Translations under genes and position numbers: made by a program
Assembly: GCA_036365455.1 (NCBI GenBank)
Contig: JAWQUS010000022.1
Location: forward strand, 3,038,001-3,102,000
Source of the DNA: Macrosoma leucophasiata
Taxonomy: Eukaryota; Arthropoda; Insecta; Lepidoptera; Hedylidae
DNA: 64,000 bases
Direction of reading: 5' to 3'
Part shown: piece after piece, positions 43,783-56,697 of the stretch
Layout: every line of letters begins with the position of its first letter
Numbering within the stretch: position 1 is the first letter of the stretch
The notes under the pieces: model-generated
Seen by the model: the letters and a program-made list of their open reading frames with translations, nothing else
Database searches by the model: none
Told to the model about the DNA's origin: nothing

Positions 43783-44810
43783 ATAACACTAGCACAACAC
43801 TACTGCACTCGTCACTTTTAAATTCTTTGTTAACATTATTAAATTGAAACTACACTATAATTCATATTTTTAGTAAGATTTCTTGTTCGATTGAGATTAT
43901 ATTACCTACTTCTGAAGTTCTGTAATATCGCCATTACCATGCATCACTAACATACGTCACTGTCACTATTCTTCTATCCAAGGAGCTGTACTTACGATTG
44001 GTAGGTACGAAGTAGTTACAAGGTACATATCAGTTCCATGCCCAGATTGCCCAGGTTCCATGTCTACTGCTACTACTGCAAAGTCCTTTACTGGTCTGCG
44101 TCTGTCTGTATGTTTTGGCACTCAGATCTATATACCTAAGTAGTTGGAGGAGAAGTTTGTTGGAAGGTTTTATTTAGATAATAAGAGACAGGTCATTTTC
44201 TCCTATTAATCTCTTATTCTTCTTATACAGGTATATCAAGTATACGGTAAGTTTTTTAAGCAGTCAGAAAAGCAGACGGGTCACCTTATAGAAAGTGGTC
44301 ACCGTCACCTATGAACATTTGCAACTACAGGGGTGTTGTCATCGCGCTGCCATACCAGGCCTGAAGGACTCTTTTGATGGCATTATTGAAGAAACTCATA
44401 GGTACCTATAGTATATACCTAACATGTACAGCTAGCCTATTCTATAATCAGGCGTGCAATCAAGGTCATAATCCGTATAAATCCGCAACCAGGTATTCAA
44501 TTGATAGTTAGGTACGTGATTCAATAAAAACCTGCAAGCCCACTAAAAAAAGTTCGTTCATTTGTTAATAAAAACTTTAACGTAATTAAGAAAAGGATGA
44601 TGGAAATACACGAAACATGTTAAGAACTCGATTTTGCCATGTCTTTACAAATCTTATAGTTTATATCCTTAATATTTTATTACTTACGACGAATTAAATG
44701 ACTTAGATTATAAGCCTTACGCAGATAGGTAGGTACAAGGCTATTCGGGTACTTTGATGGTTGTAATTTACTGTCTGGTATGTATTAGAGTGACAAACGA
44801 ACACGTTATA
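43783..44810. other. Upstream flank of ACC, no gene seen
   Basis: AT-rich, no supported coding exon on either strand. It should contain the 5' UTR and promoter for exon 1 if that is the first exon, but no TATA box or initiator could be assigned with confidence. Confidence 0.4.
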
Positions 44811-44814
44811 TATT

Positions 44815-45215
44815 AAAAGCTAAGCCTGGGTTGCACCAAGATATTTGTTAAAGTTAGCCTGGGTTGCACAAGTTGCAACAAATATCGTGTATTTGTTAAA
44901 GTTAAAGTTATTGTAACATTTCACATCCTTCTCTAAGTTAGAGAAGGATGTAAAATGTTTCATTAACTATAACTTTAACAAATATCGTGTGCACCACGAT
45001 ATTTGTTAAAGTTATATATTTGTAATAGTTATATATAAATATAATATATTATATTTATATATAATATATTATATTTTTACAATTACCCAGGCTTAATGTT
45101 TTTGTAACATTTCACATCCTTCTCATCCTGCCATCCATAAAGAAATCTGTTAAAGTTGGAGAAGGATGTGACATGTTACAATAACTTTAACTTTAACAAA
45201 TATCGTGGTGGCTTA
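44815..45215. repeat. Stacked M1 hairpin MITEs
   Basis: At least three inverted and direct copies of CACATCCTTCTC / GAGAAGGATGT with AACTTTAACAAATATCGTG ends within 400 bp, suggesting M1 copies inserted into one another, plus an AT palindrome at 45010-45065. 45220-46430 after it shows no recognised feature. Confidence 0.7.
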
Positions 45216-47224
45216 ATGTTTGAACGCTCTTATCTCAGACTGCTAGTTGTAATAAAAAAAATAAACTATGCTTCGGAAGGTCCACTTATTGGGAATTTGT
45301 ACAGTTGTATGATTGAGTACAAAATTAGACGGAAAGTAGCAACTTTTAGAACTGCTCGCTGTGCAATTTCTGACGATTCATGAATGATTTGGGTGCACCT
45401 CCCCAACAAGAAATAGGTATATTAATTTAAGATGGATCAACAAAAGGCAAAGGAAATGTTACGTAGCACAAAAGTATTGATAATATGAACCATACTATTA
45501 AATAATCAAATTGCGTACTCTTCCTGTTGGTTGCTACTTAACAGGAATGTGATGTTTAAAAGTGACATTTTGATTCATAATGACGCCCAGATTCTCGATG
45601 GTGTCGATTTTTTCCAACTCAACATAATATGTACATGCTATCCTCCTCTACATCATCAAATAAATGATAAAATCTAATAATTTGCCACTTATGTCATAAA
45701 TTAAACATAATGTACAAGCGTACGCGCAGTTAACGTTACACAGTGCGATATATCGCGAGTTATTGAGGTGTAATTTTTATCAGCAATGTTTAATTGCTAA
45801 GTTTGTATCCAACGACATGACAAAATAATCTAATCTACAGTAATCTGAAAAAAAATAATAGGCCTCCTACACAAAAAGTCATCTAAAAAGTACAAATTCA
45901 AAATGCGTTCGTTGGCCCTTGGGTTAGTCGGGTGACATCACTTATAAAGCAATATATCCACCATATACCTATACCATAGTCTAAGAACGTCTAACTAAAA
46001 TAGGTAAATAATTAGGAACCTATTTTTCGAAACGAACCACCAAAGAACTTACATTATAAGATTTGGCTTGTCAAAATTTTCGTTCCTTGAACCCATTATG
46101 AATTATAATTCATAGGAAAACATTCTTACTATAGGAAAACCTATAACAAGATTCGATTAGGTACGTAAGAAATCTCGCAATTATACCTACGAAGCAAGGT
46201 GAAGTTTTATCAATTAGACACCAATTTAATGTAAATTAAGGTTACTCCTGAAAACCCTAAAGAAAACTTTCGCTATCGTCCAGATAATCCAACAATACAC
46301 AGTTACAGATAAGGCTAGCGTGACAACGATGTAATCTACAATAATGATTTAAACAATTCTGAAGTCACGAAAAATTTAATACAAATGCAAAGAGACTAAG
46401 AAGTCCAATCAGTTTTGAGGCTCTTCTATTGTACACATTGACAGAAAACTTTGAAGATGGTCTGGGGGTCAACCGCCTAACTCTAATGCTTTCGAGATCC
46501 TTTCGATTATGACGTAACCTTGACAGTTTCGTACTGTCTATAAAACATTTTTTTGCTCTTAAGTAGGTATATACTTGCGGACGAAAACAATTCCAGGAAA
46601 ATGTTAGGCGGTACGAAACTAACAAGATGATGTCATAACTCATAATCGAAAGATGTTAATTAATCGAGAATATGAAAAATCGCTTTTTTAAATATAAAAG
46701 ATCCCAAGGTACAGGTTGACCTAGTTTGGGAACCATTGTCATGAATCTTAACTATAGGGGCTTAGGGTGAGGAATTTCCTCCCTATATACAATAATATCT
46801 GATTCTATATTATTGGTTTTATCGATAACTATCGCATGGTAAATAGGCGCTCATCACTAGTCATTTTTTTATTTTAAAAAGGCAACGGCTTGCTATCTAA
46901 TTGTCCGACGAAGGTTTTTACGAAATAAATATTCTAAAGAATCCGCGATAGCAAAAAGATTTGATATTATAGATTTATAGACAGAAATACCTAGTAGCAC
47001 TAGTAGGTAGGTATTATTAGTAGCAGACAGTATGCAGTATAAAGAAAAAACAGATCGTGTGTCGGAGTAATAAGGAGGGGCATTCATGGGATCAGTGATG
47101 TAGGTTATTCATGAGTGTATCTACCACAAACCGACAACGCCAAATTCTTAGGTTTGACAAATCATGAAAAATATCCCATTTTTGACAAATCATCAAAAAT
47201 GGGATATTCACATCACGCTGTGCA

Positions 47225-47555
47225 GCCATAGAGCAACACGGGCTACCGGCCGCGGCGGACCCGAGGGGAGTAACCATTGCAAGCTTTCCCCTCTGTCAAA
47301 GTACAAGCACAAATTATGTGCCTTTGCTATGCCTGTCGCCTAAATGTTTAAATGTGTGCGTGAAATTGTTTATCTATTTTGTTAAAGTCAAGGTGTGAGT
47401 TTCTTAGTAATAGACGATTTTTGTAGTGTATGTGTGCGTGTGTCACACGTATTTCGCCCCGCAAAAATGACAGACTCTTTTGCATCGGTAATAAACGCTA
47501 TGGCTGATTCCCTCCCGTCCGCCGCGACCTGTGGCCCGTGTTGCTCTATGTGTGC
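47225..47555. mobile_element. M2 TIR element
   Basis: CATAGAGCAACACGGGCTAC at one end and GGCCCGTGTTGCTCTATG at the other. 46650-47224 upstream has no recognised feature beyond a 17-bp inverted repeat around CCCATTTTTGA. Confidence 0.8.
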
Positions 47556-48880
47556 AGCAAAGCCAGCAAATTATCGAGTGTGTTTTGATTGAAACAGGTT
47601 AGCAGCTGAGCTCCCACCACACGAGCTCAGTTCAGCTCAGATCCTGCTATTTCTCACTGTTCCACTGCGTGCTATGTTACGGATTGGAGCCCACAGCCTG
47701 TGGGTTACTGCAGCTGTGTGTAAGCGTGCTTTCACACTGCAGAAACGTGTAATCCGTCCGTGTGTAACGTGACCATTTTGATCGTCAATCAAAACGGGAC
47801 ATTCTAAAAGTTAACCAACGAACTCCCAGCTATAACACCCTTCTTTTAGCATCGTTTTAAGTATCTCATCTCAGGTATCGCTATCGCTTTTGAGATTATT
47901 ATAAAATATTAAAAAAATATACAAATTTTGGATTGATATTTACAGGACAACTTCAGTCAGCAATGTTAGTTTGCTAAACATTTTTGTTGAGATTACCGAT
48001 AACGGGACATTTTCACTACCTACATTTTTCCTGGGACACTGGGAAGGTCTGCATGAAAACGGGACGTATGGTCACGTTAGTCATGTGCTTCGTCGGAGTG
48101 AGTGATGGCATCACTCACTCCGACGAAGCAACTGTTTGCAGGCTTGAAAATGTTAACTCCAACAACCCGATTCATACTTAATGTTTCTAAATTTGTAAGA
48201 TTAAATAGGGACATAGGTATTCTCTGATAATTAGGACAATTGCTATGACCTTCGCAACAAACATATCCTTTTATTAGTCCCACACAGGCTGTAAAAATCC
48301 GAAAAGGATATATATTTGTGATTGCAAAAAAAATCTACAATAAAGTCCCTGCATGCATAAAAGGCATAAAATCCAATACATTATTTGTGAAGAAAATTAC
48401 AGAATGGTTGTTGTGTAAAGCCCTCTACAACTTAATTGAATTTTATAATAATTAATTAAACTTAATAATATATAATATACAAAATTAATCAGAATTGTAA
48501 TCTCAATTATTGTACCTACCTGTTTACAGTGTAAGTGAATTTTGCATTAACGCAATAATTATATTAGAAACCTGACAAGAATTGTAATCTATATTAATAA
48601 TGACATAGGTACTGTACATAATGTGACAAATATGACTATTTGATTATTTTAGGCGAGATGGGGCGACTCTCAGCGCGCCAAATTTCAGGGGGCGATGTAG
48701 GGGTAGGGATCTTTGCCAAACTGATGCTATAGAAATAACTTTTTTTTTTCCTTTTTCAGGTGTATTTTAACCAAATGTAAGAGATATTTTTACAGGCCAC
48801 ACAGGACAAAAAGACGTTTTTTTGGCTATGTTTTAACCATATGTTTGTTTGATAAGTAAGTGGACGCTACAATATTCTTG
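47556..48880. other. Region without recognised gene, containing a 43-bp hairpin
   Basis: No exon with splice borders and conserved motif was found. The one notable structure is the inverted repeat at 48087-48129 (see findings). A family D copy follows at 48880-49090 (-). Confidence 0.4.
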
Positions 48881-49499
48881 CCCGTGGTACGCCGCGGACA
48901 CTCCGCCAAAAATCCATACAAACGCTTAATTTGTATTACACAGACATCAATCAGTGACTTGTATTTACACGCGCACCTGTGTGCGTAGCACATACAAAAT
49001 ACCAACCGTCGCCCATAAGAGGGGAAGGGGTTGAGTAATGCGGGCAAATCGGGCGGGACGTTGAAGTGTCCATTCTTTATATATTCTCTGCCCGTGGTGT
49101 CAATCAATGGTCCTGTAACGTGCGGACTGTAGGTATGTGAAACTGGGGATAAAAATACTTTATCCTCCTCTATACAATACGTCATCCAATCAATAACACA
49201 GGTTTTACTGTGCGACGCAAATAAGGAAACAAGTAAGGGAATATTCGTTTATTTTAAGAAAATAATATTATTCTATAAGCCCTACATACTTATACCTAGC
49301 AATTGGGGAAACACACGAAGAAGTATTTTGTATAATACTGCCAATGTTATAGGGATTAGGGCTGATGCCACTTCTGGAGCCAATTGCCTCTGTCCTGCTG
49401 AACACTGTCTAGCGGTAAGTTGATTAGGTGATGCGATCACTTGAGCTTTTTTTATGAACTGCTGGATGGTAAAAAAGTTCGCATCGACATGAAGTCTCT

Positions 49500-49755
49500 T
49501 TACTGTAGAGCTTCAGTGACGGAGCTCGCGGTCGTTGGCACCACCGCATTACCTAATGCACTTGCCGCTAAATGGTAGTGTTCAGCACTATCGTGTCCCG
49601 GTCAGGTGGTAATGTATGGCCCTGTAATTTCTAGCACAGAAGCATAACACTTTAGGCTTCAGGATAACGCATCTGCAATCTGACCTGAGGCTGCAGTCAT
49701 CACTTAACATCAATGTAAATTGCATGCTTGTTAGCCAATTCTATGACATTTAAAG
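49500..49755 (+). mobile_element. S2 SINE copy
   Basis: GTAGAGCTTCAGTGACGGAG to CTATGACATTTAAAGAAAAA, diverged. 49756-50400 holds nothing recognised. Confidence 0.8.
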
Positions 49756-50404
49756 AAAAATTGCAATCCTGGATGGTAGACAAGTTTGCATCGACACGAA
49801 GTAAGCAGGCGTATCTGTAAGTAGTACATATTATTTCCATACTGTAGATACCTATACGCATGTGTGCGAGACTGTCCGGCACGGCGCTCCGTAATACGCG
49901 CACACTTACACAATTACACATACACACCGTACAAGCACACTATTGTTTATGTTATCACGTCTTACCACAATCAAGAACCTACCGCTCACGTGAATGGCAA
50001 GAACTAGGTATATAGACTGTGTTATACGAATTTTAAACTTTTTTTAGGACGGACTTATTTATGTAGGCGCAAAAGGCGCTCCCCTGTTTAGAAGGCGTCT
50101 TATGATGATGATATGCGATCTTTTCCTTGCCAAATTTATTTACAAATACCTTGTAGTTACCTGTTGTAATAGTTTTTTAATATTTATATTGTAATATTAC
50201 ATTAACTTGAACTAGTACACCCCTTTTACTTTTTTTATTTTTGCAGTTTCCTATGTTGAGGTTCGTGTTTTAATGAAAAAGAATTGTTTATTAATTTTCA
50301 CAAGATCGATTTTATTCGTAACTAAGACGTAAAAATTCTAACAAAAATGTATATGACAATGACATTCTATTTTTAAAAAAACAATTAAAAATAAATCGAC
50401 GTCC

Positions 50405-50850
50405 AAATTCCTTTAACATCCTAAACCCAAAGGTTGTCTGGAAGAGATTGCAGTTTTGTGATAAGACCGCCTTTTGTATAGTGTATCTCTTTTATCTTTG
50501 TATCTTGTATGTTTTGTGTACAATAAAGTATTAAATAAATAATAAATAAATATGATCGTCATTTTATTTCAGCTATTTATTGATGAGTCAAATAGACAAT
50601 GTCTCTGAATTGACAGGGATTTTTTTTTTATGCTCGTTCGGATATTTTGTATATCTATACTAATATTATAAAGCTGAAGAGTTTGTTTGTTTGTTTGTTT
50701 GAACGCGCTAATCTCAGGTACTACTGGTTCGATTTGAAAAAATATTTTAGTGTTAGATAGCCCATTTATCGAGGAAGGCTTAAGGCTATATAACATCACG
50801 ATAAGACGAATAGGAGAGGGGAGGTTACATTACACCCGTGTGAAGCCGGG
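50405..50850 (+). mobile_element. Jockey-like LINE tail and Helitron-like fragment
   Basis: 50405-50555: AAGGTTGTCTGGAAGAGATTG, AAGACCGCCTTTTGTA, AATAAAGTATTAAATAAATA. 50655-50850: TATACTAATATTATAAAGCT ... GGTTCGATTTGAAAAA, the type also seen inverted at 19565-19658. Confidence 0.65.
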
Positions 50851-51317
50851 GCTGGCCGCTATTTTACAATAAAATGAAGACGCGACGTTTTCATGCGCAA
50901 TACTGATCTGTATGTATACTATTTGCGTAAGGGCTAGATAACGTTTAGTTAATAATAACTGAGTATAACTACAAGTGTATGTTTATTTCCTTAAAACCGC
51001 TATGGTGGCAACTAGTTAAAAGTTTAATTTACAAACATAATACACATTTGAAGTGCCTATAGACTGCATTTTTGAAGACCCTGTCAGCAGTGTGAGACGA
51101 CCGCTTGATTAGAAGGGTCGCGGGTTTTATCCCCGCACCGGGACAAATATTTGTATGGCCTAATGTAGTAAGTAAGTAGTATTTGTTTCGAGGTCTGGGC
51201 GTTTGTGTATGTGTTCTATGTGTTTAAGGTTTAGTTATACCTAGTGTGTCCGGCTGTGAGTTTAAGCGTATTACCACTAAAACGCCTATTTGTTACTACA
51301 AAACATAAAACAAAATA

Positions 51318-51757
51318 AAAATACTTCACACCTGTAATCCCTGAAGGGGTTAGCAGAGATATATGCATGCATTCAATCATAAATTTTTACTGGTAGTAGA
51401 GCTCCAGTGACGGAGCTCGCGGGCATAGGCACCACCGCATTATCTAATATACTTGCCGCTAAATGGTAGTGTTCAGCACTATCGTGTTCCGGTCAGGTGG
51501 TAATGTACCTTAAATTTCCGGCACAGAGGCATAACATCTTAGGCCTCAGGAGTGGTGACGCATCTCCATTTTGACCTTGGTCTTTTAGTGCGTGTCTATA
51601 GACTGCAGTCATCACTTAACATCAATGTGAACTGCATGCTTGTTTACCACTTCCATTACATAAAAAAAAACTTGCAAGCACCCACGATTTGGAATTTACG
51701 TTTTGGCCCATGTAACAGGTGGCGAGCCTATTGACATCTCCGGGCACATTACCAAAC
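51318..51757 (-). mobile_element. S1 SINE split by an S2 SINE
   Basis: S1 segments 51318-51382 and 51673-51757 rejoin at TTCAATCATA / GCAAGCACCCACGA once the S2 copy (51388-51668, +) is removed. An S3 SINE lies upstream at 51075-51275. The S4 copy follows at 51961-52260. Confidence 0.8.
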
Positions 51758-52300
51758 AGTTTTTCTAAGCATATCGAACACATTTTCTCGTCTAATACCC
51801 TATCTAATTTGTTAAACTAACTGCTTAACTATGTCTTTAATGACGCAATAACAGCAAACCGGTTAGTCAGGGTTACGCAGAGTAAACTATTGACCGAATC
51901 ACCTCCGAATATAGTATTTTACTATGTAAATAAAAATCAATAGGTGTAATTATGAATTTTTTTTTAATGTATTTACTATGGCATTGCTGTTACGCATATT
52001 GCCAGTGTCAAGTAAAACGATATTCGTTCGTTTTTTTTTTAATATGTGCATGAAAGTGTAAATAAATAAAAAAGCCGTGTTTTCGCACTGTTATTCTATT
52101 TCACTATACACAGGCACTGTAATAAACCTATATCAAACAAAATGCCATCCACTTTAGTTAATATAACTATAATGTTGGTGTAAAAAATACAACCAAGAAA
52201 ACGAAATAAAATAAGAGCACCACACGCCTCTTTCAAGGATTCTGCCAAAACACCAATTACCAATTATGCATTTTATTTAAAGAATTATTTTTTTTAAGTG

Positions 52301-52517
52301 TTAAAGGACTTATTACACGGCACGGTATTCAGGGTACGATAGCAAGGGTCAGGGTAGTGTAATAACATTTAGGGAGTTAGGGCCCTAATTAGGGCGACCG
52401 GAGCGGCCCGTGTATTTGTACTGCGACCGGATAGTGTAATAAGCGGCAACCCGGCGCGAGGCCACGCCCACCCTTTCTGCCGGACCCTGAATACCGTGCC
52501 GTGTAATAGCCTTTTAA
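52301..52517. mobile_element. piggyBac-like MITE with TTAA flanks
   Basis: TTAA at 52301-52304 and 52514-52517. Long inverted ends TATTACACGGCACGGTATTC and GAATACCGTGCCGTGTAATA. About 217 bp, non-coding. A truncated relative is at 58185-58290. Confidence 0.7.
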
Positions 52518-52671
52518 CGTCTTTAGCGATGCCTTGCACATTTTGTGATGAATAAATAAAGTAAAAGGGGGTGACTCTGACGCAAGACACGTGACCCTTC
52601 TATCAGGGTCACGTGTCTTGCGTCAGAGTCAGGACACGTGACCCTGATAGAAAATGTGTTAAGTAGGTACC

Positions 52672-53170
52672 TTTTTTTTTATGTTATAAAAGTGGCAAAC
52701 AAGCGTGCAGTTCACATTGATGTTAAGTGATGACTGCAGCCTATAGACACCCACACAATGACCAGAGGTCAAAATGTAAATGCGCTGCCACTCCTGAGGC
52801 ATTAGGTGTTATGCCTCTGTGCCGGAAATTACAGAGCCGTACATTGTTGTGGTGGTGGTCAAAAATGTACAACGTCAACATGAATATAATCAAGTGTTCA
52901 CTTCTGCCGTCATTCTCGGTTTTTAGGGTTCCGTAGTAAACAAGGAACACTTATAGTTTCGCCGTGTCCGTCTGTCTGTCTGTCTGTCCGTCCGCGGATT
53001 AACGCAAAAACTATTAGTACAAGAGACTTGAAATTTGGCACAAGTACCTATACATCTTAATTACGCCGACAAAGTGGTAGAATAAAAACATGAGATTTTT
53101 TTAGCGACTACTCTACGTCTATTTTTCGTTTTTATATAATGTGGGATATTGTTGGATAGGTCTTTTAAAA
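52672..53170. repeat. S2 fragment and a degraded TE with TCTGTCTG run
   Basis: 52672-52850: truncated S2 (-). 52918-53160: AGGGTTCCGTAGTAAACAAG, TTCGCCGTGTCCGTCTGTCT, a widely seen lepidopteran element; fragments of the same family also near 11595-11640, 32715-32760 and 53430-53470. Confidence 0.6.
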
Positions 53171-53734
53171 ATGTTAGGGGTGTGCTAATATCATTTTTCG
53201 ATTAAGTTAAGTGACTTAACTAACTGAACTGACTAACACGTGACTTATTAAGCTTAATGATACGGTAATAGTAGCTACATATAACGAAATTATAAGGAAA
53301 ACTATCACACTTAAGTTGACTTCACAAATTTGCGAGTATAGTCGACCAAATGTATTTTACTCGAAATTTTTTTACAACTCCATAGAAATTATTTATTTAT
53401 TTTTAATTACATTAATCAAACCTAAAAACTACGGAATCCTACACGGCGCGTGGCCCGACATGCACTTGACCGGTTTTTTTTATGTAGGTGGGAGCTAGCG
53501 AGGCGAACAATGGCGGAAAGGCGGTCAAACCACTCCAATACGGTATAAACTATTGAATTAATGAATGACTGTTTTTGGAAGACATTGATATTATATTGCA
53601 AGCCCAGCGACCATGACCTGAGTAACAAAAACTTCATGTCTGTTAAGGATGAGTGGCCTAGGATAACGACCATTTAATGATTGGATGTGAAATAACCTTA
53701 GAATCAACGAAGCTAATACAACGTGTAAAATTGT

Positions 53735-54720
53735 AGAAATTAAACTTGCGGATTTTCTAGCGTATACCACACTCCCAATCTTCTTACACCCGACGTTTTG
53801 TTTGCTTTCCAGCTACCGTGGTCACGAGCAGGCTAATTCTACGATGTTCAGCCTGGTTTTATATAGCTGAGACAGAACACAACCCTAGTGCGATGTAAAC
53901 TACTAGTGGCGCCATCTATCGAGAAACTACGTTGCCATGTCATGCTAACACCACCTGTTTCTGAGGCGTCTGGCATAACGGTCCGGATTCGTAATCTAAT
54001 CACTAGGGTTGTGTTCCGTCTTAGCTATATAAGACCAGGCTGAACATCGTCGAATTAATCTGCCCGTGACCACGGTAGCTGGAAAGCGACCGAAACGTCG
54101 AGTTAGACCTGAGTCGATCACTCCTTCGTCGGGATTCGGGTCGATCGCGACCCATTGACAAGGTGATCGAGTCTAAATGACTCGATCGTTTGAGTCATTT
54201 GGGTCGCGACTCGATTTCGCTCAAACGTATACTGTAGCTCATGATTCTCGTGATTCGAGACCCATCTGATAAGGATGCGAGACTCGAGATCGCGATCCAC
54301 ACATTATGTCGCTGGCTATTTTTCATTTTAATACATTTCTATGAATTATCACTATAATTTCATTCTTAAACTTTACAGGTTTAAAGCATAAATTTTACAA
54401 TTAGATGACATGGTGCAGGGGAGCTTGATCGATAAAACTGTAAACAAACTGAAGTGTACCTTATGCCTAATGTGATAGAGTTCACGAGAAACAAAGTACC
54501 CAATGACCCAAAGGACCCAAATGATCGACTTTTTTTGTACGTCACGACCCGATCACTTGTGTTTGGATCGTGATTCAATCAAAGTGATTCTATCGCTCGC
54601 GATCGACTCAGGTCTACGTCGAGTATAAGAAGTTTGGGAGTGTTGTATACGCGAGAAAATCCGCAAGTTTAAATTCTACAATGTATGAAGCTCGCGAAAA
54701 CCTACGAAAACGTAACGTGT
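53735..54720. mobile_element. Foldback element F1 interrupted by a hAT-like MITE
   Basis: Left arm 53735-53890 and right arm 54005-54095 plus 54625-54720 are inverted (AGCTACCGTGGTCACG / CGTGACCACGGTAGCT; AACTTGCGGATTTTC / GAAAATCCGCAAGTTT). The right arm is interrupted by the element at 54104-54616. Confidence 0.8.
54096..54624. mobile_element. hAT-like MITE, 513 bp, with 8-bp target duplication
   Basis: Target duplication CGTCGAGT at 54096-54103 and 54617-54624. Terminal inverted repeats TAGACCTGAGTCGATC (54104) and GATCGACTCAGGTCTA (54601-54616). An 8-bp duplication is diagnostic of the hAT superfamily. The interior is non-coding and full of GATCG / CGATC / GACTC words on both strands. 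Confidence 0.85.
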
Positions 54721-55150
54721 AAGATATTGAAGAAAATTGAAGAAGTAGGCTTGAGGGCATTAATATAAATTATATCCACAATCAAATGGATTAACTATAT
54801 CCAATGTGACCATGAATCCAATGGTTCCAGTCGAAAACCAGCGTCAGGTACCTATACCTTATAGGTACCTGACATCATGCTGAACTGGATACCTTTTTGG
54901 CGCAGCCGTGCGACATATATACCTTAAATTTAATATAGGGCGTTCATTTAGGTAAAATTATTATTTTAGTTAATTATATAGGTACTTACTTTGTTTTTAT
55001 TTTTTATTTAATCTTGTTTCTTTTTTTTGTTTCATTGTAGGTAGGTATTTTATTGTGTATACAATACTGTACTTAGGTGTCATGGCTAAGCACTAAATAA
55101 AATTTTCATTTTTCTTTTTTAAATCAACTTCCATAACGCTATATTTATTT
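54721..55150. other. AT-rich stretch without recognised features
   Basis: No gene; a short inverted repeat around GTCAGGTACCTATACCTTAT (54843-54872) only. An L1-family LINE fragment follows at 55154-55290 (-). Confidence 0.4.
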
Positions 55151-55405
55151 ATATGTATCTTCACGCCAGGTCCCTAACGGGGTAGGCAGAGAGTGTAGAG
55201 CGCCAGATATCCCGGTTCTGACAAACCTCTCTTAATTCTCTTCATACATGCACGCCGATTCCTAAGACTTTTAACCCCACCATATTACCTACCTGCCTAT
55301 ATACCTATATTTATACTCCATATAATTTTAATTTGTTAGTACAACGTGATAAAATTGTACAACCCTAAACAAAGACGGACTAGCGCGAAGTTATACCAGC
55401 GTGCA

Positions 55406-55885
55406 TAGAGCAATATGGGAGGACCGGAGGGGAGTAGCCATATGCAGGCTTTCCCCTCTACCAAAGTACAAGACCAAATGGTCCTATGCCTGTCGCCGAG
55501 ATATTTAAATGTGTGTGTGAAATTTTGTTAAAGGCAAGATATGAGTTTCGTAGTAATAGACGATGTTTGTAGTGTGCGTGTGTGTCACATGCATTGCATT
55601 GATGCATGCATGGCCCCGTAATAACCATCACAGAGACATGACATCTTAGGTCTCAGGGGTGCCAACGCATCTACTTTGTGATCACTGGTTTATATGTAGA
55701 TGTCTATAGGCTGCAGTCATCACTTAAAATCAATGTGAGCTGCATGCTTGTTTGCCACCTTCCTTACATAAAAAAAAGAATGGAGGTCACCTACTCAAAA
55801 ACCAAAGGTCAAAATGCAGATGCGTTGCCACCCCTGAGACCTTAGTTGTTATGTCTCTATGATAGTTATTACGAAGCCATAAATT
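55406..55885. repeat. M2 fragment and two S2-subfamily fragments
   Basis: 55406-55600 M2 half; 55605-55778 S2 (+) with the ATGGCCCCGTAATAACCATC variant; 55785-55885 S2 (-) of the same variant, giving a tail-to-tail pair. Confidence 0.65.
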
Positions 55886-56065
55886 AAAAAAGTAAAATTA
55901 AAAAAAAACTTATTTATTCTCTCCACAATAACATTAACAGAACAAAATTATGTTAATTGCAATACAAAACATTCTGTCGTGTCATGTAATTTATTCTGGA
56001 GACTGGAGCCTGAACTAAAGTTATAAAAACCTGTTTTACAGGTCTCCAGTTCCACACCCTTCGGA

Positions 56066-56464
56066 TAATTTAGATTTTTTTTTTTATTAGTTTGGCATTG
56101 CTATTACGCATATTGCCAGTGTCAAGTAAAACGATATTTCATATTTATTTAAGCAGCGTAAAAGTTAGTATAATATAGTCATCAAGTATAATATGTCAGT
56201 CAAGTGAGTTACAATCAAGTTATTCGAGTAAAGCGATGGCTTCTTTACCAGAACATTTACAATTAAGTTTTGGAGGCAACCTGAAAGGTCGTGTTTTCGC
56301 ACTGTTATTCATTTCACTATACACGGGCACTGTAATAAACCTATATCAAACAAAATGCCACCAATTTTATTCAATATAACTTAAAAATACACCAAGAAAA
56401 TGAAATAAAATAAGAGCACCATACGCTTCTTTCAAGGTTCCCGCCAAAACTCCTCTAATTTAGA
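56066..56464 (-). mobile_element. S4 retroposon with TAATTTAGA target duplication
   Basis: TAATTTAGA at 56066-56074 and 56456-56464. Body nearly identical to 11004-11421 but lacking its internal ATCAAGTATA expansion. It interrupts an S2-type element that resumes at about 56465 with ATACATTACCATCTAAACCG. Confidence 0.85.
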
Positions 56465-56697
56465 TTTATACATTACCATCTAAACCGGAACACGATAGTG
56501 CTGAACACTACCATTTGGCGGCAGATAGATTAGTAAAACGGTGGTAAGTCACCGCTATTCAAAGAAACCAAAGTTTAACCGGTCCACCATGACTGATTGA
56601 CCGAAAACTTTAAAAGTTACGGTGATTACGATGAATTTACGTCTTACAAATACCAGTTGTAAACTCATTACCAACCGGTTACACAGGTCACTTGTAT

